A stretch of 10,704 nt of DNA from Steroidobacteraceae bacterium. GTDB lineage: Bacteria; Pseudomonadota; Gammaproteobacteria; Steroidobacterales; Steroidobacteraceae. Under the pieces are notes generated by a model, which made no database searches, was not told where the DNA came from, and saw only the letters and a program-made list of their open reading frames with translations. This document shows, piece by piece, positions 1-9,116 of this stretch. Within the stretch, counting starts at the first letter, position 1, and every line of letters starts with the position of its first letter. Made by a program: the position numbers and the translations under genes. The DNA lies in contig JABEVI010000075.1 in assembly GCA_013044085.1 (NCBI GenBank), forward strand, positions 1 to 10,704, in the 5' to 3' direction.

Positions 1-746
1 GCGGCCCCGAGCGCCGCCTCCTCGCGCGCATCGAGGCCGCTCGGACAGTCGTAGCGCGTGTCGTCGCGAAAGTACTTCGCCTCGTAATCATAGAACTCGG
101 TCGCCGGTTCGATGCGGATCGAGGGCAGCGCCCGGTCGTTGAGGATCGCGACCGTGAATTCACCACCGCCGACGAAGGCCTCGGCGAACACCAGGTTCTC
201 CACCGCCCGCGCCGCCGCGTAGGCCGCGGGCAGCTGCGCGGCCGTCTTGACCTTGGTGATGCCGACGCTCGAGCCCTGCGAGGCGGGTTTGACCATCATC
301 GGCAGACCGATCGCGGCGAGCGCCCGTTCGAAATCGGCCTCCCCGTCGAGCAGCACGAACGGCGGCACCGCACAGCCGGCGCCGGCGACGACCAGCTTGG
401 TCTTCAGTTTGTCCATCGTCAGCGCCGAGGCGAGCACGCCGCTGCCGGTGTACGGGACCCCGAGCCATTCGAGGGCGCCTTGCATCAGTCCGTCCTCGCC
501 GCCGGGTCCGTGCAAGGCGATCCAGGCACGCGAGAATTCGCCGGCGATTTCCTGGATCGGCCGCTCGCGCGGATCGAAGGCCTCGGCATCGACGCCGCGG
601 CTGCGCAGCGCCTCGAGCACCGCACCGCCGGAGAGCAGCGAGATCTCGCGCTCGGCCGAGTCCCCGCCCTGCAGCACCGCGACCCGGCCGAAGGCGCGCG
701 GATCCTCGATCCGGCGTGGCCGCACGACATTCACCAGCAAGCTCAT
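1..746 (-). CDS. ddl: D-alanine--D-alanine ligase, C-terminus cut off by window edge
   Basis: Cytoplasmic ATP-grasp enzyme that joins two D-alanines; the dipeptide is then used by MurF. The frame is open from the ATG at 746 to the window edge, 248 codons of an expected 305-320. The sequence GGDSAEREISL (residues 27-37) carries the Glu matching E. coli DdlB Glu15 (here Glu32). HGPGGEDG (79-86), YTGSGVLASAL (99-109), KPASQGSSVG (153-162, Ser159 matching Ser150) and FYDYEAKY (218-225, Tyr225 matching Tyr216) follow in the family order. The Glu/Ser/Tyr set indicates a D-Ala-D-Ala ligase rather than a vancomycin-resistance D-Ala-D-Lac type. The N-terminus is about 17 residues longer than in E. coli, and its DPRAFGRVAVL segment resembles the Pseudomonas DdlB start. 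The ATG overlaps the murB stop by 4 bases and has GGAG 7 bases upstream. The missing part should hold the C-terminal ATP and metal ligands. Confidence 0.96.
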   Translation of the reverse strand, partial: MSLLVNVVRPRRIEDPRAFGRVAVLQGGDSAEREISLLSGGAVLEALRSRGVDAEAFDPRERPIQEIAGEFSRAWIALHGPGGEDGLMQGALEWLGVPYTGSGVLASALTMDKLKTKLVVAGAGCAVPPFVLLDGEADFERALAAIGLPMMVKPASQGSSVGITKVKTAAQLPAAYAAARAVENLVFAEAFVGGGEFTVAILNDRALPSIRIEPATEFYDYEAKYFRDDTRYDCPSGLDAREEAALGA

Positions 747-1647
747 TCGCTTTCTCCGACGATGCGCACTTCCGTGCGCAGCAGGATTCCGTGGCGCGCG
801 GCGACCGTTTCCTGGACGTGACGGATCACGGCCTCGATATCCACGGCGCGCGCCGCTCCGTGATTGATGATGAAATTGGCGTGTTTCATCGACACCGCGG
901 CATCACCGATGCGAAAGCCCTTCAACCCCGCGGTCTCGATCAAGCGCGCCGCGTGCTCGCCCGGCGGGTTCGTGAACACCGACCCGCAGCTCCACTCGCC
1001 GATCGGCTGGCTCTGCTTGCGCCGTTCCAGAAGATCCCGGATCACGCCGCTGTCCACATCCGGCCGCGGCTCGAAGTGCAGCCGGGCGGCGACGAACCAT
1101 TCACCCTCGGGGCCATGCACGCTGCGGTAGCCGACCTCGAAATCGGCGGCGGGGCGCGTACGCACGAGGCCGCGCCGATCGAGCGTGTCGACCTCGAGGA
1201 CGTGCCGCCAGGTCTCCCCACCCCAGGCGCCGGCGTTCATCGCCAGCGCGCCGCCGAGGGTGCCGGGAATGCCGGCGAGGAACTCGGCCGATCCGAGTCC
1301 CCACTGCACGCACTGGCGCGCGATGCGCGCGCACGGCACGCCCGCCTCGGCCTGGATCGTGGTCGCGTTGACGCGTGCGAGGGCGCCGAGCGCGCCATGC
1401 GTCATGATCACCACGCCGCGCACGCCACCGTCACGAACCAGCAGGTTGCTGCCGAGACCGACCCACAGGATCGGCAGCTGCGGCTCGAGCTGGCGCAGGA
1501 ATGCCGCCAACTCGCGTACGTCGCGCGGCACGAAACACAGATCCGCCGTTCCGCCCACGTGCCAGGAGGTGTGCTTCGCCATCGATACGTCGCGCAGCAC
1601 GCGCGCCTCGAACTGCGGCGGCACCTGCGGTGCGCGGGCGAGCGCGC

Positions 1648-1651
<4 letters not shown>
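743..1651 (-). CDS. murB: UDP-N-acetylenolpyruvoylglucosamine reductase (MurB)
   Basis: FAD enzyme of the cytoplasm that reduces the enolpyruvyl product of MurA with NADPH to give UDP-MurNAc, the second committed step of peptidoglycan precursor synthesis. The protein has 302 residues. The FAD-binding half shows HTSWHVGG (27-34), GLGSNLLVRD (65-74) and GIPGTLGGALAMNAGA (127-142). Residues matching the catalytic set are Arg176 in GYRS, Ser224 in CGSVFTNP (proton donor) and Glu294 in RTEVR. The length and motif spacing fit the shorter, Staphylococcus-like type II MurB rather than the longer E. coli form; that subtype call is by eye. The ATG overlaps the murC stop by 4 bases with GGAG 7 bases upstream, and the stop overlaps the ddl start by 4 bases. 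In E. coli murB lies outside the dcw cluster, so its place here is lineage-informative. Confidence 0.97.
754..757 (-). promoter_or_regulatory. Ribosome binding site of ddl
   Basis: GGAG, 7 bases before the ddl ATG at 746 and inside the last codons of murB (GGA GAA AGC GAA, then TGA). It supports the overlapping start at 746 over any downstream ATG. Confidence 0.75.
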
Positions 1652-3053
<1,402 letters not shown>

Positions 3054-3057
<4 letters not shown>

Positions 3058-4139
3058 GGCGGCGCTCCGGCGGCCAGGCACAGCTCGGCGAGGGTCGTGG
3101 CCGCATCGCTGACCGCGGAACCGCGCGCCGCCTGCGCCATCGCCAGCAGCGCGCCTCGATCCGCCGCCAGCTCGCCGATCATGCCGGCGAGCCGCCGCTC
3201 ATCGAGCTCGCGTTCCTGCACCACGCGGGCGGCGCCGACCCTCACCAGCACCTCGGCATTGCGCGTCTGGTGATCGTCGACCGCCGCCGGGAACGGCACC
3301 AGGATCGCGCCGAGCCCGGCCGCCTGCAGTTCGGCGATCGTCAGCGCGCCGGCGCGGCACACGGCGAGGTCCGCCCACGCATAGGCTTCGGCCATGTCCT
3401 CGATGAACGCGCTGCTGTGCGCCTGCAGCCCGATGCGCGCGTACGCCTCGCGCACGCGCGGCAGATCGCGCTCGCCGGTTTGATGCCGGATCTCGAACGC
3501 AGGCCGCCCCGGCAGACGCGCAAGCGCGGCGGGCAGCAGCTCATTCAGGCGCCTCGCCCCCTGACTGCCGCCGACCACCAGGATGCGGATGGCGCCGTCG
3601 CGGCGCGAGAAGCGCACCGCCGGCGCCTCGAGCGCGGCGATCTCGGCACGCACTGGATTGCCGATGCATCGGGCGGACACGTTCGGGCCGAAGCTGCCGG
3701 GAAACGCCTCCAGCACCTCGCTCGCGATGCGCGCGAGCCAGCGATTGGTCATGCCGGCGACCGCGTTCTGCTCGTGAATCAGCAGCGGGATGCGCAGCAG
3801 CCACGCGGCGATGCCGCCCGGACCGCTGACGAAGCCGCCGGCGCCGAGCACCGCGCGCGGCCGGCGGCGTCGCAACACCGCGCCGGCCTCGAGGACGGCC
3901 CGTGCAAGGCGCAGCGGCGCGAGCAGCCAGGCGAACACACCCTTGCCGCGGATCCCTGAGACCCGCACCCACTCGATCGCAAAGCCGTTCGCCGGCACCA
4001 GTCGCGCCTCCATGCTCGCCGGCACGCCGAGCCAGACAACCGCGACGCCACGCTCGCGCAGCACTCGGGCGACCGCGAGCGCGGGAAAGACATGCCCACC
4101 GGTGCCGCCGGCCATGATCAACACCGGGCCGCCGATCAT
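3054..4139 (-). CDS. murG: UDP-GlcNAc:lipid I GlcNAc transferase (MurG)
   Basis: Membrane-associated glycosyltransferase on the cytoplasmic face that adds GlcNAc to lipid I to give lipid II, the substrate of FtsW. It has 361 residues, close to the usual 355-360. The GT-B fold motifs are in order: GGTGGHVFPA (11-20), LGAGGFVSGPGG (98-109), IHEQNAVAGMTN (121-132), GGSQGA (190-195), CRAGALTIAEL (261-271), and VPFPAAVDDHQTRNAE (281-296). The CRAGALT segment has Ala where E. coli has Ser (CRSGALT), a common variation in the family. The reading frame stays open upstream through ftsW to 5489, but the true start is the ATG at 4139. It places GGTGGH 10 residues in, overlaps the ftsW stop by 4 bases and has GGAG 7 bases upstream. 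Its stop overlaps the murC start. Confidence 0.97.
3065..3068 (-). promoter_or_regulatory. Ribosome binding site that decides the murC start
   Basis: GGAG, 7 bases before the ATG at 3057 and inside the final codons of murG (GGA GCG CCG CCA, then TGA). It favours 3057 over the in-frame ATG at 3081, which would create a 28-base overlap with murG and would put this site inside the coding sequence. Confidence 0.75.
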
Positions 4140-5323
4140 CGCGGATCTCCCGGCGGGCGCATCACCGCCGCCCGCGACGCACACTGGGTCTCGTGATAGA
4201 TGCGCAGCAGCACCCCGATCCACGCCAGCGTCACCAGCAGGCTGCTGCGCCCGTAGCTGATCAGCGGCAGCGTCAGACCCTTGGTCGGCAACACGCCCAT
4301 GTTGACGCCCATGTTGATGATCGCCTGCAGGCCGATCCACACCCCGAAGGCGAGCGCGAGGTAGGACTGATAGTGCAGCCCCGCCCGAGCCGCCATCCGC
4401 GAAATGCCGATCGAGCGCCACACCAGGGCGACGAACAGCGCGATGACGCCGATCACCCCGACCAGACCGAGTTCCTCGGCAAGCACGGCGAACACGAAGT
4501 CGGTGTGCGCTTCCGGCAGATAGAACAGCTTCTGCACGCTGTTGCCGAGACCGACCCCGAACCAGGAGCCGCGGCCGAACGCGATCAGCGACTGGGTGAG
4601 CTGAAAGCCGCTGTTGAAGGGATGATTCCACGGATGCAGGAAGACCGTGAGCCGCTTCAGCCGGTACGCCGAGGTCACCGCCAGCACGCCCAATGCCGCG
4701 GTCCCCGCGACCAGCAGCAGGATCACGTAGCGCAGGCGCGTGCCGGCGACGAACAGCACGGCGAGGCCGGTCACGAACAGCACCGTGGTCGCCCCGAAAT
4801 CCGGTTCGAGCAACAGCAGCAACGAGGCGAACCCGATCAGGCCGATCGGCTTCAGGACGCCCACCAGGGATTCTTCGAGTTCCGCGCGCTTGCGCACGCA
4901 GTAACCGCAGACCCAGTTCACGATCAAGACGCGCGCGAGCTCGGAGACCTGGAAGCTCGCCGGGCCGATCCGCATCCAGCGACGCGAACCGTTGACCCGC
5001 GCGCCAATCCCGGGAATCAACACCACCAGCAGCAACGCCATCCCGCACATCAGGAAGAACAATGCGTACCGGTCCCACAGGCGGGTCGGCACACGCGTGA
5101 CCAACCAGGCAAAGCCGATGCCGAGGAAGCCGTAAACGAACTGCCTCACGAGGAAATAGAACGGATTGCCGTAATCGCGGCCGGCGATCGACATCGACGC
5201 CGAGGTCACCATGATCAAGCCGACCAGGAACAGCGCCGCGCAGATGCCGACCGTCACCGGATCCCAGGCGTACGGCATCCGTTCGCGGGCGCGCATCCCA
5301 TACATCATCGTGGTCGCGCTCAT
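4136..5323 (-). CDS. ftsW: Septal peptidoglycan polymerase FtsW (SEDS family)
   Basis: Multi-pass inner membrane SEDS glycosyltransferase that polymerises lipid II at the division site with the transpeptidase FtsI. It has 395 residues and many hydrophobic segments consistent with about ten helices, the first near residues 22-42. The family motifs NGSRRWMRIG (111-120), FQVSELAR (124-131), EPDFGATT (173-180), GLGNSVQKLFYLPEAHTDF (258-276) and MGVLPTKGLTLPLISYG (342-358) are present. Asp275 in EAHTDF matches the essential SEDS aspartate. Residue 359 is Arg where the family usually has Gly (SYGGSS). The gene order next to murD and murG identifies FtsW rather than its paralogue RodA. The ATG overlaps the murD stop by 4 bases with GGAG 8 bases upstream; the stop overlaps the murG start. 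Confidence 0.97.
   Translation of the reverse strand: MSATTMMYGMRARERMPYAWDPVTVGICAALFLVGLIMVTSASMSIAGRDYGNPFYFLVRQFVYGFLGIGFAWLVTRVPTRLWDRYALFFLMCGMALLLVVLIPGIGARVNGSRRWMRIGPASFQVSELARVLIVNWVCGYCVRKRAELEESLVGVLKPIGLIGFASLLLLLEPDFGATTVLFVTGLAVLFVAGTRLRYVILLLVAGTAALGVLAVTSAYRLKRLTVFLHPWNHPFNSGFQLTQSLIAFGRGSWFGVGLGNSVQKLFYLPEAHTDFVFAVLAEELGLVGVIGVIALFVALVWRSIGISRMAARAGLHYQSYLALAFGVWIGLQAIINMGVNMGVLPTKGLTLPLISYGRSSLLVTLAWIGVLLRIYHETQCASRAAVMRPPGDPR
4147..4150 (-). promoter_or_regulatory. Ribosome binding site that decides the murG start
   Basis: GGAG (within GGGAG), 7 bases before the ATG at 4139, inside the final codons of ftsW (GGA GAT CCG CGA, then TGA). It marks the true murG start within a frame that stays open far upstream. 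Confidence 0.75.
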
Positions 5324-6648
5324 CGGTGCCGCTCCGCGAGTTCGTGCACGGCGGCCGCGAACACCTCGCCGCGATGCGCATAGTCGCGAAACATGTCGAG
5401 ACTCGCGCAGGCCGGCGACAACAGCACGGTGTCACCCGCGCGCGCGAGCCGCGCCGCCGCGGCGACCGCCTCGGGCATGGAAGCGGCATGTTCGAACGGA
5501 CAGACGCAGCCGATCGCCGCCGCGATCAGCGCCGCATCCCGGCCGATCAGCACCGCGGCGCGCGCCCGGCCGCGCAACGCCGCGGCGAGCGGCGCGAACT
5601 GCTGCCCCTTGCCGTCGCCGCCGAGGATCATCACCAGCCGCCGCTCGCTGCCCTCGACCGCGGCGAGCGTCGCGCCGACGTTGGTGCCCTTCGAGTCATC
5701 GACGAAGCGCACCCCGTCGACATCGGCAATCCACTGCGAGCGGTGCGGCAGGCCGGCAAACGTCTTGAGCGCCGCGAGCATCGGCCCGCGATCGAGCCCG
5801 GCGGCCTCGCCGAGCGCGAGCGCGGCGAGCGCGTTGGCGAGATTGTGGCGGCCCATGATCTTCAGGGCCGATGCCTCGATGAGCGGCTCGCCGTGGCGCA
5901 CGAGCATGTCGGCGCCACCCGAGCCGGCCGCCAGCGCGTAGTCGGCATCGGCGCGCCGCACGGCGAAGGTGCGCGTCGGCACGCCCTCACGGCGCATCGC
6001 CATGACCCGCGGATCCTCGGCGTTCAGCACCATCGAAGCGGCATGCGCGAAGATGCGCTGCTTGGCGCGTGCGTAGTCCTCGATCGACCCGTAGCGGTCC
6101 AGGTGGTCGGCGCTCAGGTTCAACACCGTCGCCGCGCACGGCGCGAGCGAGAAGCTCGTCTCCAGCTGAAAGCTCGACAACTCGAGCACGTACAGATCCG
6201 GCACGGGCGCATCGAGCAGATCGAGCGCCGGTTCGCCGAGATTGCCGCCGGCGAGCACGCGCTTGCCGGCGCCGCGCGCCAGGTGCGCGACCAGGCTCGT
6301 CACGGTGCTCTTGCCGTTCGTGCCGGTGATGCCGACCACCGGGGCGGTGGCCGCGCGGGCGAACAATTCCACGTCGCCGATCACCTCGATGCCGCGGTCG
6401 CGGGCGGCGCGCGCGATCGGCTCCTCGAGCGACAAGCCCGGAGACATGAGCAGCTGCGAGGCGCCCTCGAGCAGCCCGGCGTCGAGCCCGCCCAGGCGCA
6501 ACTCGACGCGCCCGGCGAGCTCGCCGAGGCTCGCAAGCCCCGGCGGCGCATCGCGCGAGTCGGTCGCGCGCACCGGCACACCACGGCGCAGCAGATGGCG
6601 GATGCAGGAGACACCCGTTTTGCCCAGACCTGCGACGACGACGCTCAT
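5320..6648 (-). CDS. murD: UDP-MurNAc-L-alanine--D-glutamate ligase (MurD)
   Basis: Cytoplasmic ATP-dependent ligase that adds D-glutamate to UDP-MurNAc-L-Ala. It has 442 residues, close to E. coli (438). The N-terminal UDP-binding domain begins VVVAGLGKTGVS (3-14) and includes SPGLS (69-73). GTNGKS (109-114) is the P-loop. Glu156 (LELSSFQLE), His182 (SADHLDRY) and Lys196 (ARAKQRIF) match E. coli Glu157, His183 and the carbamoylated Lys198. DDSKGTN (317-323) and LSPACASLDMF (410-420) mark the C-terminal substrate domain. The frame stays open upstream to 8049 across mraY and part of murF, but no MurD-like sequence exists there. The ATG at 6648 overlaps the mraY stop by 4 bases and has only a weak ribosome binding site (GAAGAT) before it, so it probably depends on coupling to mraY. 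Confidence 0.97.
   Translation of the reverse strand: MSVVVAGLGKTGVSCIRHLLRRGVPVRATDSRDAPPGLASLGELAGRVELRLGGLDAGLLEGASQLLMSPGLSLEEPIARAARDRGIEVIGDVELFARAATAPVVGITGTNGKSTVTSLVAHLARGAGKRVLAGGNLGEPALDLLDAPVPDLYVLELSSFQLETSFSLAPCAATVLNLSADHLDRYGSIEDYARAKQRIFAHAASMVLNAEDPRVMAMRREGVPTRTFAVRRADADYALAAGSGGADMLVRHGEPLIEASALKIMGRHNLANALAALALGEAAGLDRGPMLAALKTFAGLPHRSQWIADVDGVRFVDDSKGTNVGATLAAVEGSERRLVMILGGDGKGQQFAPLAAALRGRARAAVLIGRDAALIAAAIGCVCPFEHAASMPEAVAAAARLARAGDTVLLSPACASLDMFRDYAHRGEVFAAAVHELAERHR
5332..5335 (-). promoter_or_regulatory. Ribosome binding site of ftsW
   Basis: GGAG, 8 bases before the ftsW ATG at 5323, inside the final codons of murD (GCG GAG CGG CAC CGA, then TGA). It supports initiation at the 4-base overlap. 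Confidence 0.72.
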
Positions 6649-7730
6649 CGGATCTTCAGGGTCGCAAGACCCGCCAGTACGAGCACGAAGCTGATGATCC
6701 AGAAGCGCACGATCACCTTCGGCTCCGCCCAGCCCTTCAACTCGAAATGGTGGTGGATCGGGGCCATTCGAAACAACCGCTTGCCGGTCAGCTTGAAGGA
6801 GGCGACCTGCAGCATCACCGACACCGTCTCGAGCACGAACACGCCGCCCATCACGAACAGCACGATCTCCTGGCGCACGATCACGGCCGCCGTGCCGAGG
6901 CTCGCGCCGATCGCAAGCGCGCCGACATCCCCCATGAACACCTGGGCCGGGTAGGCGTTGAACCACAGGAAGCCGAGTCCGGCGCCAACCAGCGTCGCGC
7001 TGAAGATCAGCACCTCGCCGACCCCGGGGATATACGGAATCTGCAGATAGGTGGCGAACTTGACGTTGCCGGTCGCGTAGGCGAACACCCCGAGCGCCGC
7101 CGCGACCATCACCGCCGGCATGATCGCCAGACCATCGAGGCCGTCGGTCAGGTTGACCGCATTGCTGGTGCCGACGATCACGAAGTAGGAAAGCGCGATG
7201 AAGCCGAGCGCGCCCATCGGCACCGCCACCGTCTTGAAGAACGGCACGTACAGCGAGGTCTCCGCCGGCAGCTGGTGGAAATGGTAGAGCGCGAATGCCG
7301 CGCCGAGCCCCGCGACCGACTGCGCGAGGTACTTGCGGCGCGCCGCGAGCCCCTTCGAATTGCCGACGACGAGTTTCAGGTAATCGTCGTAGAAACCGAT
7401 CAGCCCGAAGGCGAGCGTGGTCAGCAGCAGGATCCAGATGAAGCGGTTCGACAGATCCGCCCATAACAGCGTGCTGAACGCGATCGCGACCATGATCAGG
7501 CCGCCGCCCATCGTCGGCGTGCCCGCCTTCGGCAGATGCGATTTCGGGCCGTCGGCGCGCACGCGCTGGCCGATCTGGTAGCGGCCCAGGGCGTCGATCA
7601 TGCGCGGACCGACGAGCAGGGAGACCAGCAGCGCCGTGATCGCCGCCAGGATGCCGCGCAGCGTAAGGTACTGGAAGACACGAAAGCCCGAGTCGTGGCG
7701 CGCGAGGATTTGGGAGAGATACAGCAGCAT
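6645..7730 (-). CDS. mraY: Phospho-N-acetylmuramoyl-pentapeptide transferase (MraY)
   Basis: Integral membrane enzyme that transfers phospho-MurNAc-pentapeptide from UDP to undecaprenyl phosphate, forming lipid I. It has 361 residues against 360 in E. coli, with about ten hydrophobic helices. The motifs GTPTMGGG (70-77), Asp115-Asp116 in FYDDYLK, NAVNLTDGLDGLAIMP (190-205), FMGDVGAL (265-272, Asp268 matching the catalytic Asp267 of E. coli), the MAPIHHHFE loop (322-330) and the C-terminal GLATLKIR (354-361) are all present. The first residues MLLYLSQ align with the E. coli start, which supports the ATG at 7730. This is the only gene here whose start does not overlap its upstream neighbour: 6 bases separate it from the murF stop, and I see no good ribosome binding site before it. 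The stop overlaps the murD start by 4 bases. Confidence 0.97.
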   Translation of the reverse strand: MLLYLSQILARHDSGFRVFQYLTLRGILAAITALLVSLLVGPRMIDALGRYQIGQRVRADGPKSHLPKAGTPTMGGGLIMVAIAFSTLLWADLSNRFIWILLLTTLAFGLIGFYDDYLKLVVGNSKGLAARRKYLAQSVAGLGAAFALYHFHQLPAETSLYVPFFKTVAVPMGALGFIALSYFVIVGTSNAVNLTDGLDGLAIMPAVMVAAALGVFAYATGNVKFATYLQIPYIPGVGEVLIFSATLVGAGLGFLWFNAYPAQVFMGDVGALAIGASLGTAAVIVRQEIVLFVMGGVFVLETVSVMLQVASFKLTGKRLFRMAPIHHHFELKGWAEPKVIVRFWIISFVLVLAGLATLKIR

Positions 7731-7736
7731 GTGCGT

Positions 7737-9116
7737 TCAGCCCGCCCGCGCGGCGGGGGTGTCCGCCGCGACCGTGAGCGCCGCGACCACGCGCTCGAGT
7801 CGATTCACGCGCGAGCCCTTCACGAGCACCGTAACGCCCGGGCCGATCTGCGCCAGCAACCGGCGGCACAGCTCGTCGGCATCCGCGAACCACTCGGCGC
7901 CCGCGCCGAAGGCCTCGACCGCGCGCCCCGACAGTGTGCCGAAACCGAACAGGCGGGCGACGCCGCGCGCACGCGCATAGGACCCGATCTCGACGTGGCT
8001 CGCCTGCGCGCTCGCGCCGAGTTCGGCCATCTCCCCCAGCACCAGCCACTTCTCCCCGGCGAGTGCGCCGAGCACGTCGAGTCCGGCGCGCACCGAACTC
8101 GGATTGGCGTTGTACGAGTCATCGATGATGAAGCTGTCGCGCACGCCGGCCTTCAGTTGCAAGCGGCCGGCGACGGGCCGAAAGTCGGCGAGCCCCGCCG
8201 CGATCTCGGTGAGCGACGCGCCGGCGGCGGCCGCCGCCGCCGCCGCCGCCAGTGCGTTCATGAGGTTGTGCCGGCCGCCGGCGTGCACGAGGATCGGCGC
8301 CGCACCGAGCGGACTGTCGAGCGTGAACCGGGTCACGAACTCGCCGTCCTGAATGCCGAGCCACTCCTCGCGCGCGCGAAAATCCGCCGTCTCGCCGAGA
8401 CCGAAGCTCAACACGCGCCGCGCCCCGGCGAGCCCACGCCAGTACGACGCATAGGCATCGTCGGCGTTGATCACGGCGGTCGCGTCCGCAAGAAGACCCG
8501 CGAACGCCTCGCCCTCGCCACGGGCGACACCGTCGAGATCGCCAAAACCCTCGAGGTGCTCGGCGCCGGCGTTCGTGACCACGGCCACGCTCGGCCGCAC
8601 GAGCGGCAGCAGCGCGGCGACGTCACCGACACGGTTGGCGCCGATTTCCACCACCGCGCCGAGGTGGCGCGTCTCGAGGCGCAGCAAGGTCAGGGGCACG
8701 CCAATGTGATTATTGAGATTGCCGCGCGTCACCAGGCACGGACCACGGCGCGCGAGGATCGCACCGATCATCTCCTTGGTGCTCGTCTTGCCGTTGCTGC
8801 CGGCGACGGCGACGATCGGCGTCTTGAAGTCCTCGCGCCAGGCCTTCGCGAGCGCCTGCAAGGCCGCCAGCGGGTCTTCGACGAGGATCTGTGGCAACGC
8901 CGCTGCAGACGGCCGTGCGAGGATCGCGCCGGCCGCACCGGCCGCCGCCGCGGCCGCGATGAAATCGGCGCCGTCGAAATTCGGTCCGCGCAGCGCGACG
9001 AACAGCGCCCCTTGGTCAAGGCTGCGGGTGTCGGTCGAGACGGCCGTGAACGCCGCGTCCGCGCCGATCAGCCGCCCGCCGAGCACCCGCGCCGCATCCT
9101 GCAGACGAGGCTTCAC
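7737..9116 (-). CDS. murF: UDP-MurNAc-tripeptide--D-alanyl-D-alanine ligase (MurF)
   Basis: Cytoplasmic ATP-dependent ligase that attaches D-Ala-D-Ala (made by Ddl) to the UDP-MurNAc tripeptide, finishing the pentapeptide precursor. It has 459 residues against 452 in E. coli. STDTRSL (27-33) lies in the N-terminal domain, GSNGKTSTKE (106-115) is the P-loop, GNLNNHIGVPLTLLRL (132-147) follows, Glu157 and His187 match conserved central-domain residues, and DDSYNANP (332-339) and LVKGSR (431-436) mark the C-terminal domain. Two unusual positions stand out: Arg162 where E. coli has His163 (GANH), and Glu201 where E. coli has the functional carbamoyl-lysine Lys202. A run of nine alanines (290-298) matches E. 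coli in length and is not an insertion. It begins with GTG, overlapping the murE stop by 4 bases (GTGA), behind a strong GGGGAGG site. Confidence 0.97.
   Translation of the reverse strand: MKPRLQDAARVLGGRLIGADAAFTAVSTDTRSLDQGALFVALRGPNFDGADFIAAAAAAGAAGAILARPSAAALPQILVEDPLAALQALAKAWREDFKTPIVAVAGSNGKTSTKEMIGAILARRGPCLVTRGNLNNHIGVPLTLLRLETRHLGAVVEIGANRVGDVAALLPLVRPSVAVVTNAGAEHLEGFGDLDGVARGEGEAFAGLLADATAVINADDAYASYWRGLAGARRVLSFGLGETADFRAREEWLGIQDGEFVTRFTLDSPLGAAPILVHAGGRHNLMNALAAAAAAAAAGASLTEIAAGLADFRPVAGRLQLKAGVRDSFIIDDSYNANPSSVRAGLDVLGALAGEKWLVLGEMAELGASAQASHVEIGSYARARGVARLFGFGTLSGRAVEAFGAGAEWFADADELCRRLLAQIGPGVTVLVKGSRVNRLERVVAALTVAADTPAARAG
8223..8250. repeat. GCC/GGC trinucleotide run coding polyalanine in MurF
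   Basis: Three GGC triplets run into six CGC-phase triplets on the plus strand, reading on the minus strand as nine alanine codons (six GCG, three GCC; MurF residues 290-298). Aligned by eye with E. coli MurF, the segment between NAL and GA(S/T)L has the same length, so this is substitution to alanine under G+C pressure, not expansion. It could still be prone to slippage. Confidence 0.8.

Noticed and set aside
5326..6954. 542-codon open frame on the plus strand opposite murD and the end of mraY
   Set aside because: Arg/Ala-rich composition with no recognisable domain, and it crosses two real genes on the other strand.
5320..8049. 909-codon minus-strand frame that could suggest a fusion upstream of MurD
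   Set aside because: Only the last 442 codons look like a protein family (MurD). The part before 6648 is an out-of-frame shadow of mraY and murF.
8223..8250. Trinucleotide run as a possible phase-variation repeat
   Set aside because: A triplet repeat cannot switch the frame, and the alanine segment has the same length as in E. coli MurF.
8704..8722. A/T-rich patch inside murF that might be an internal promoter
   Set aside because: It encodes the conserved NLNNHIG motif, whose Asn and Ile codons are A/T-rich by necessity. No paired -35/-10 elements were seen.
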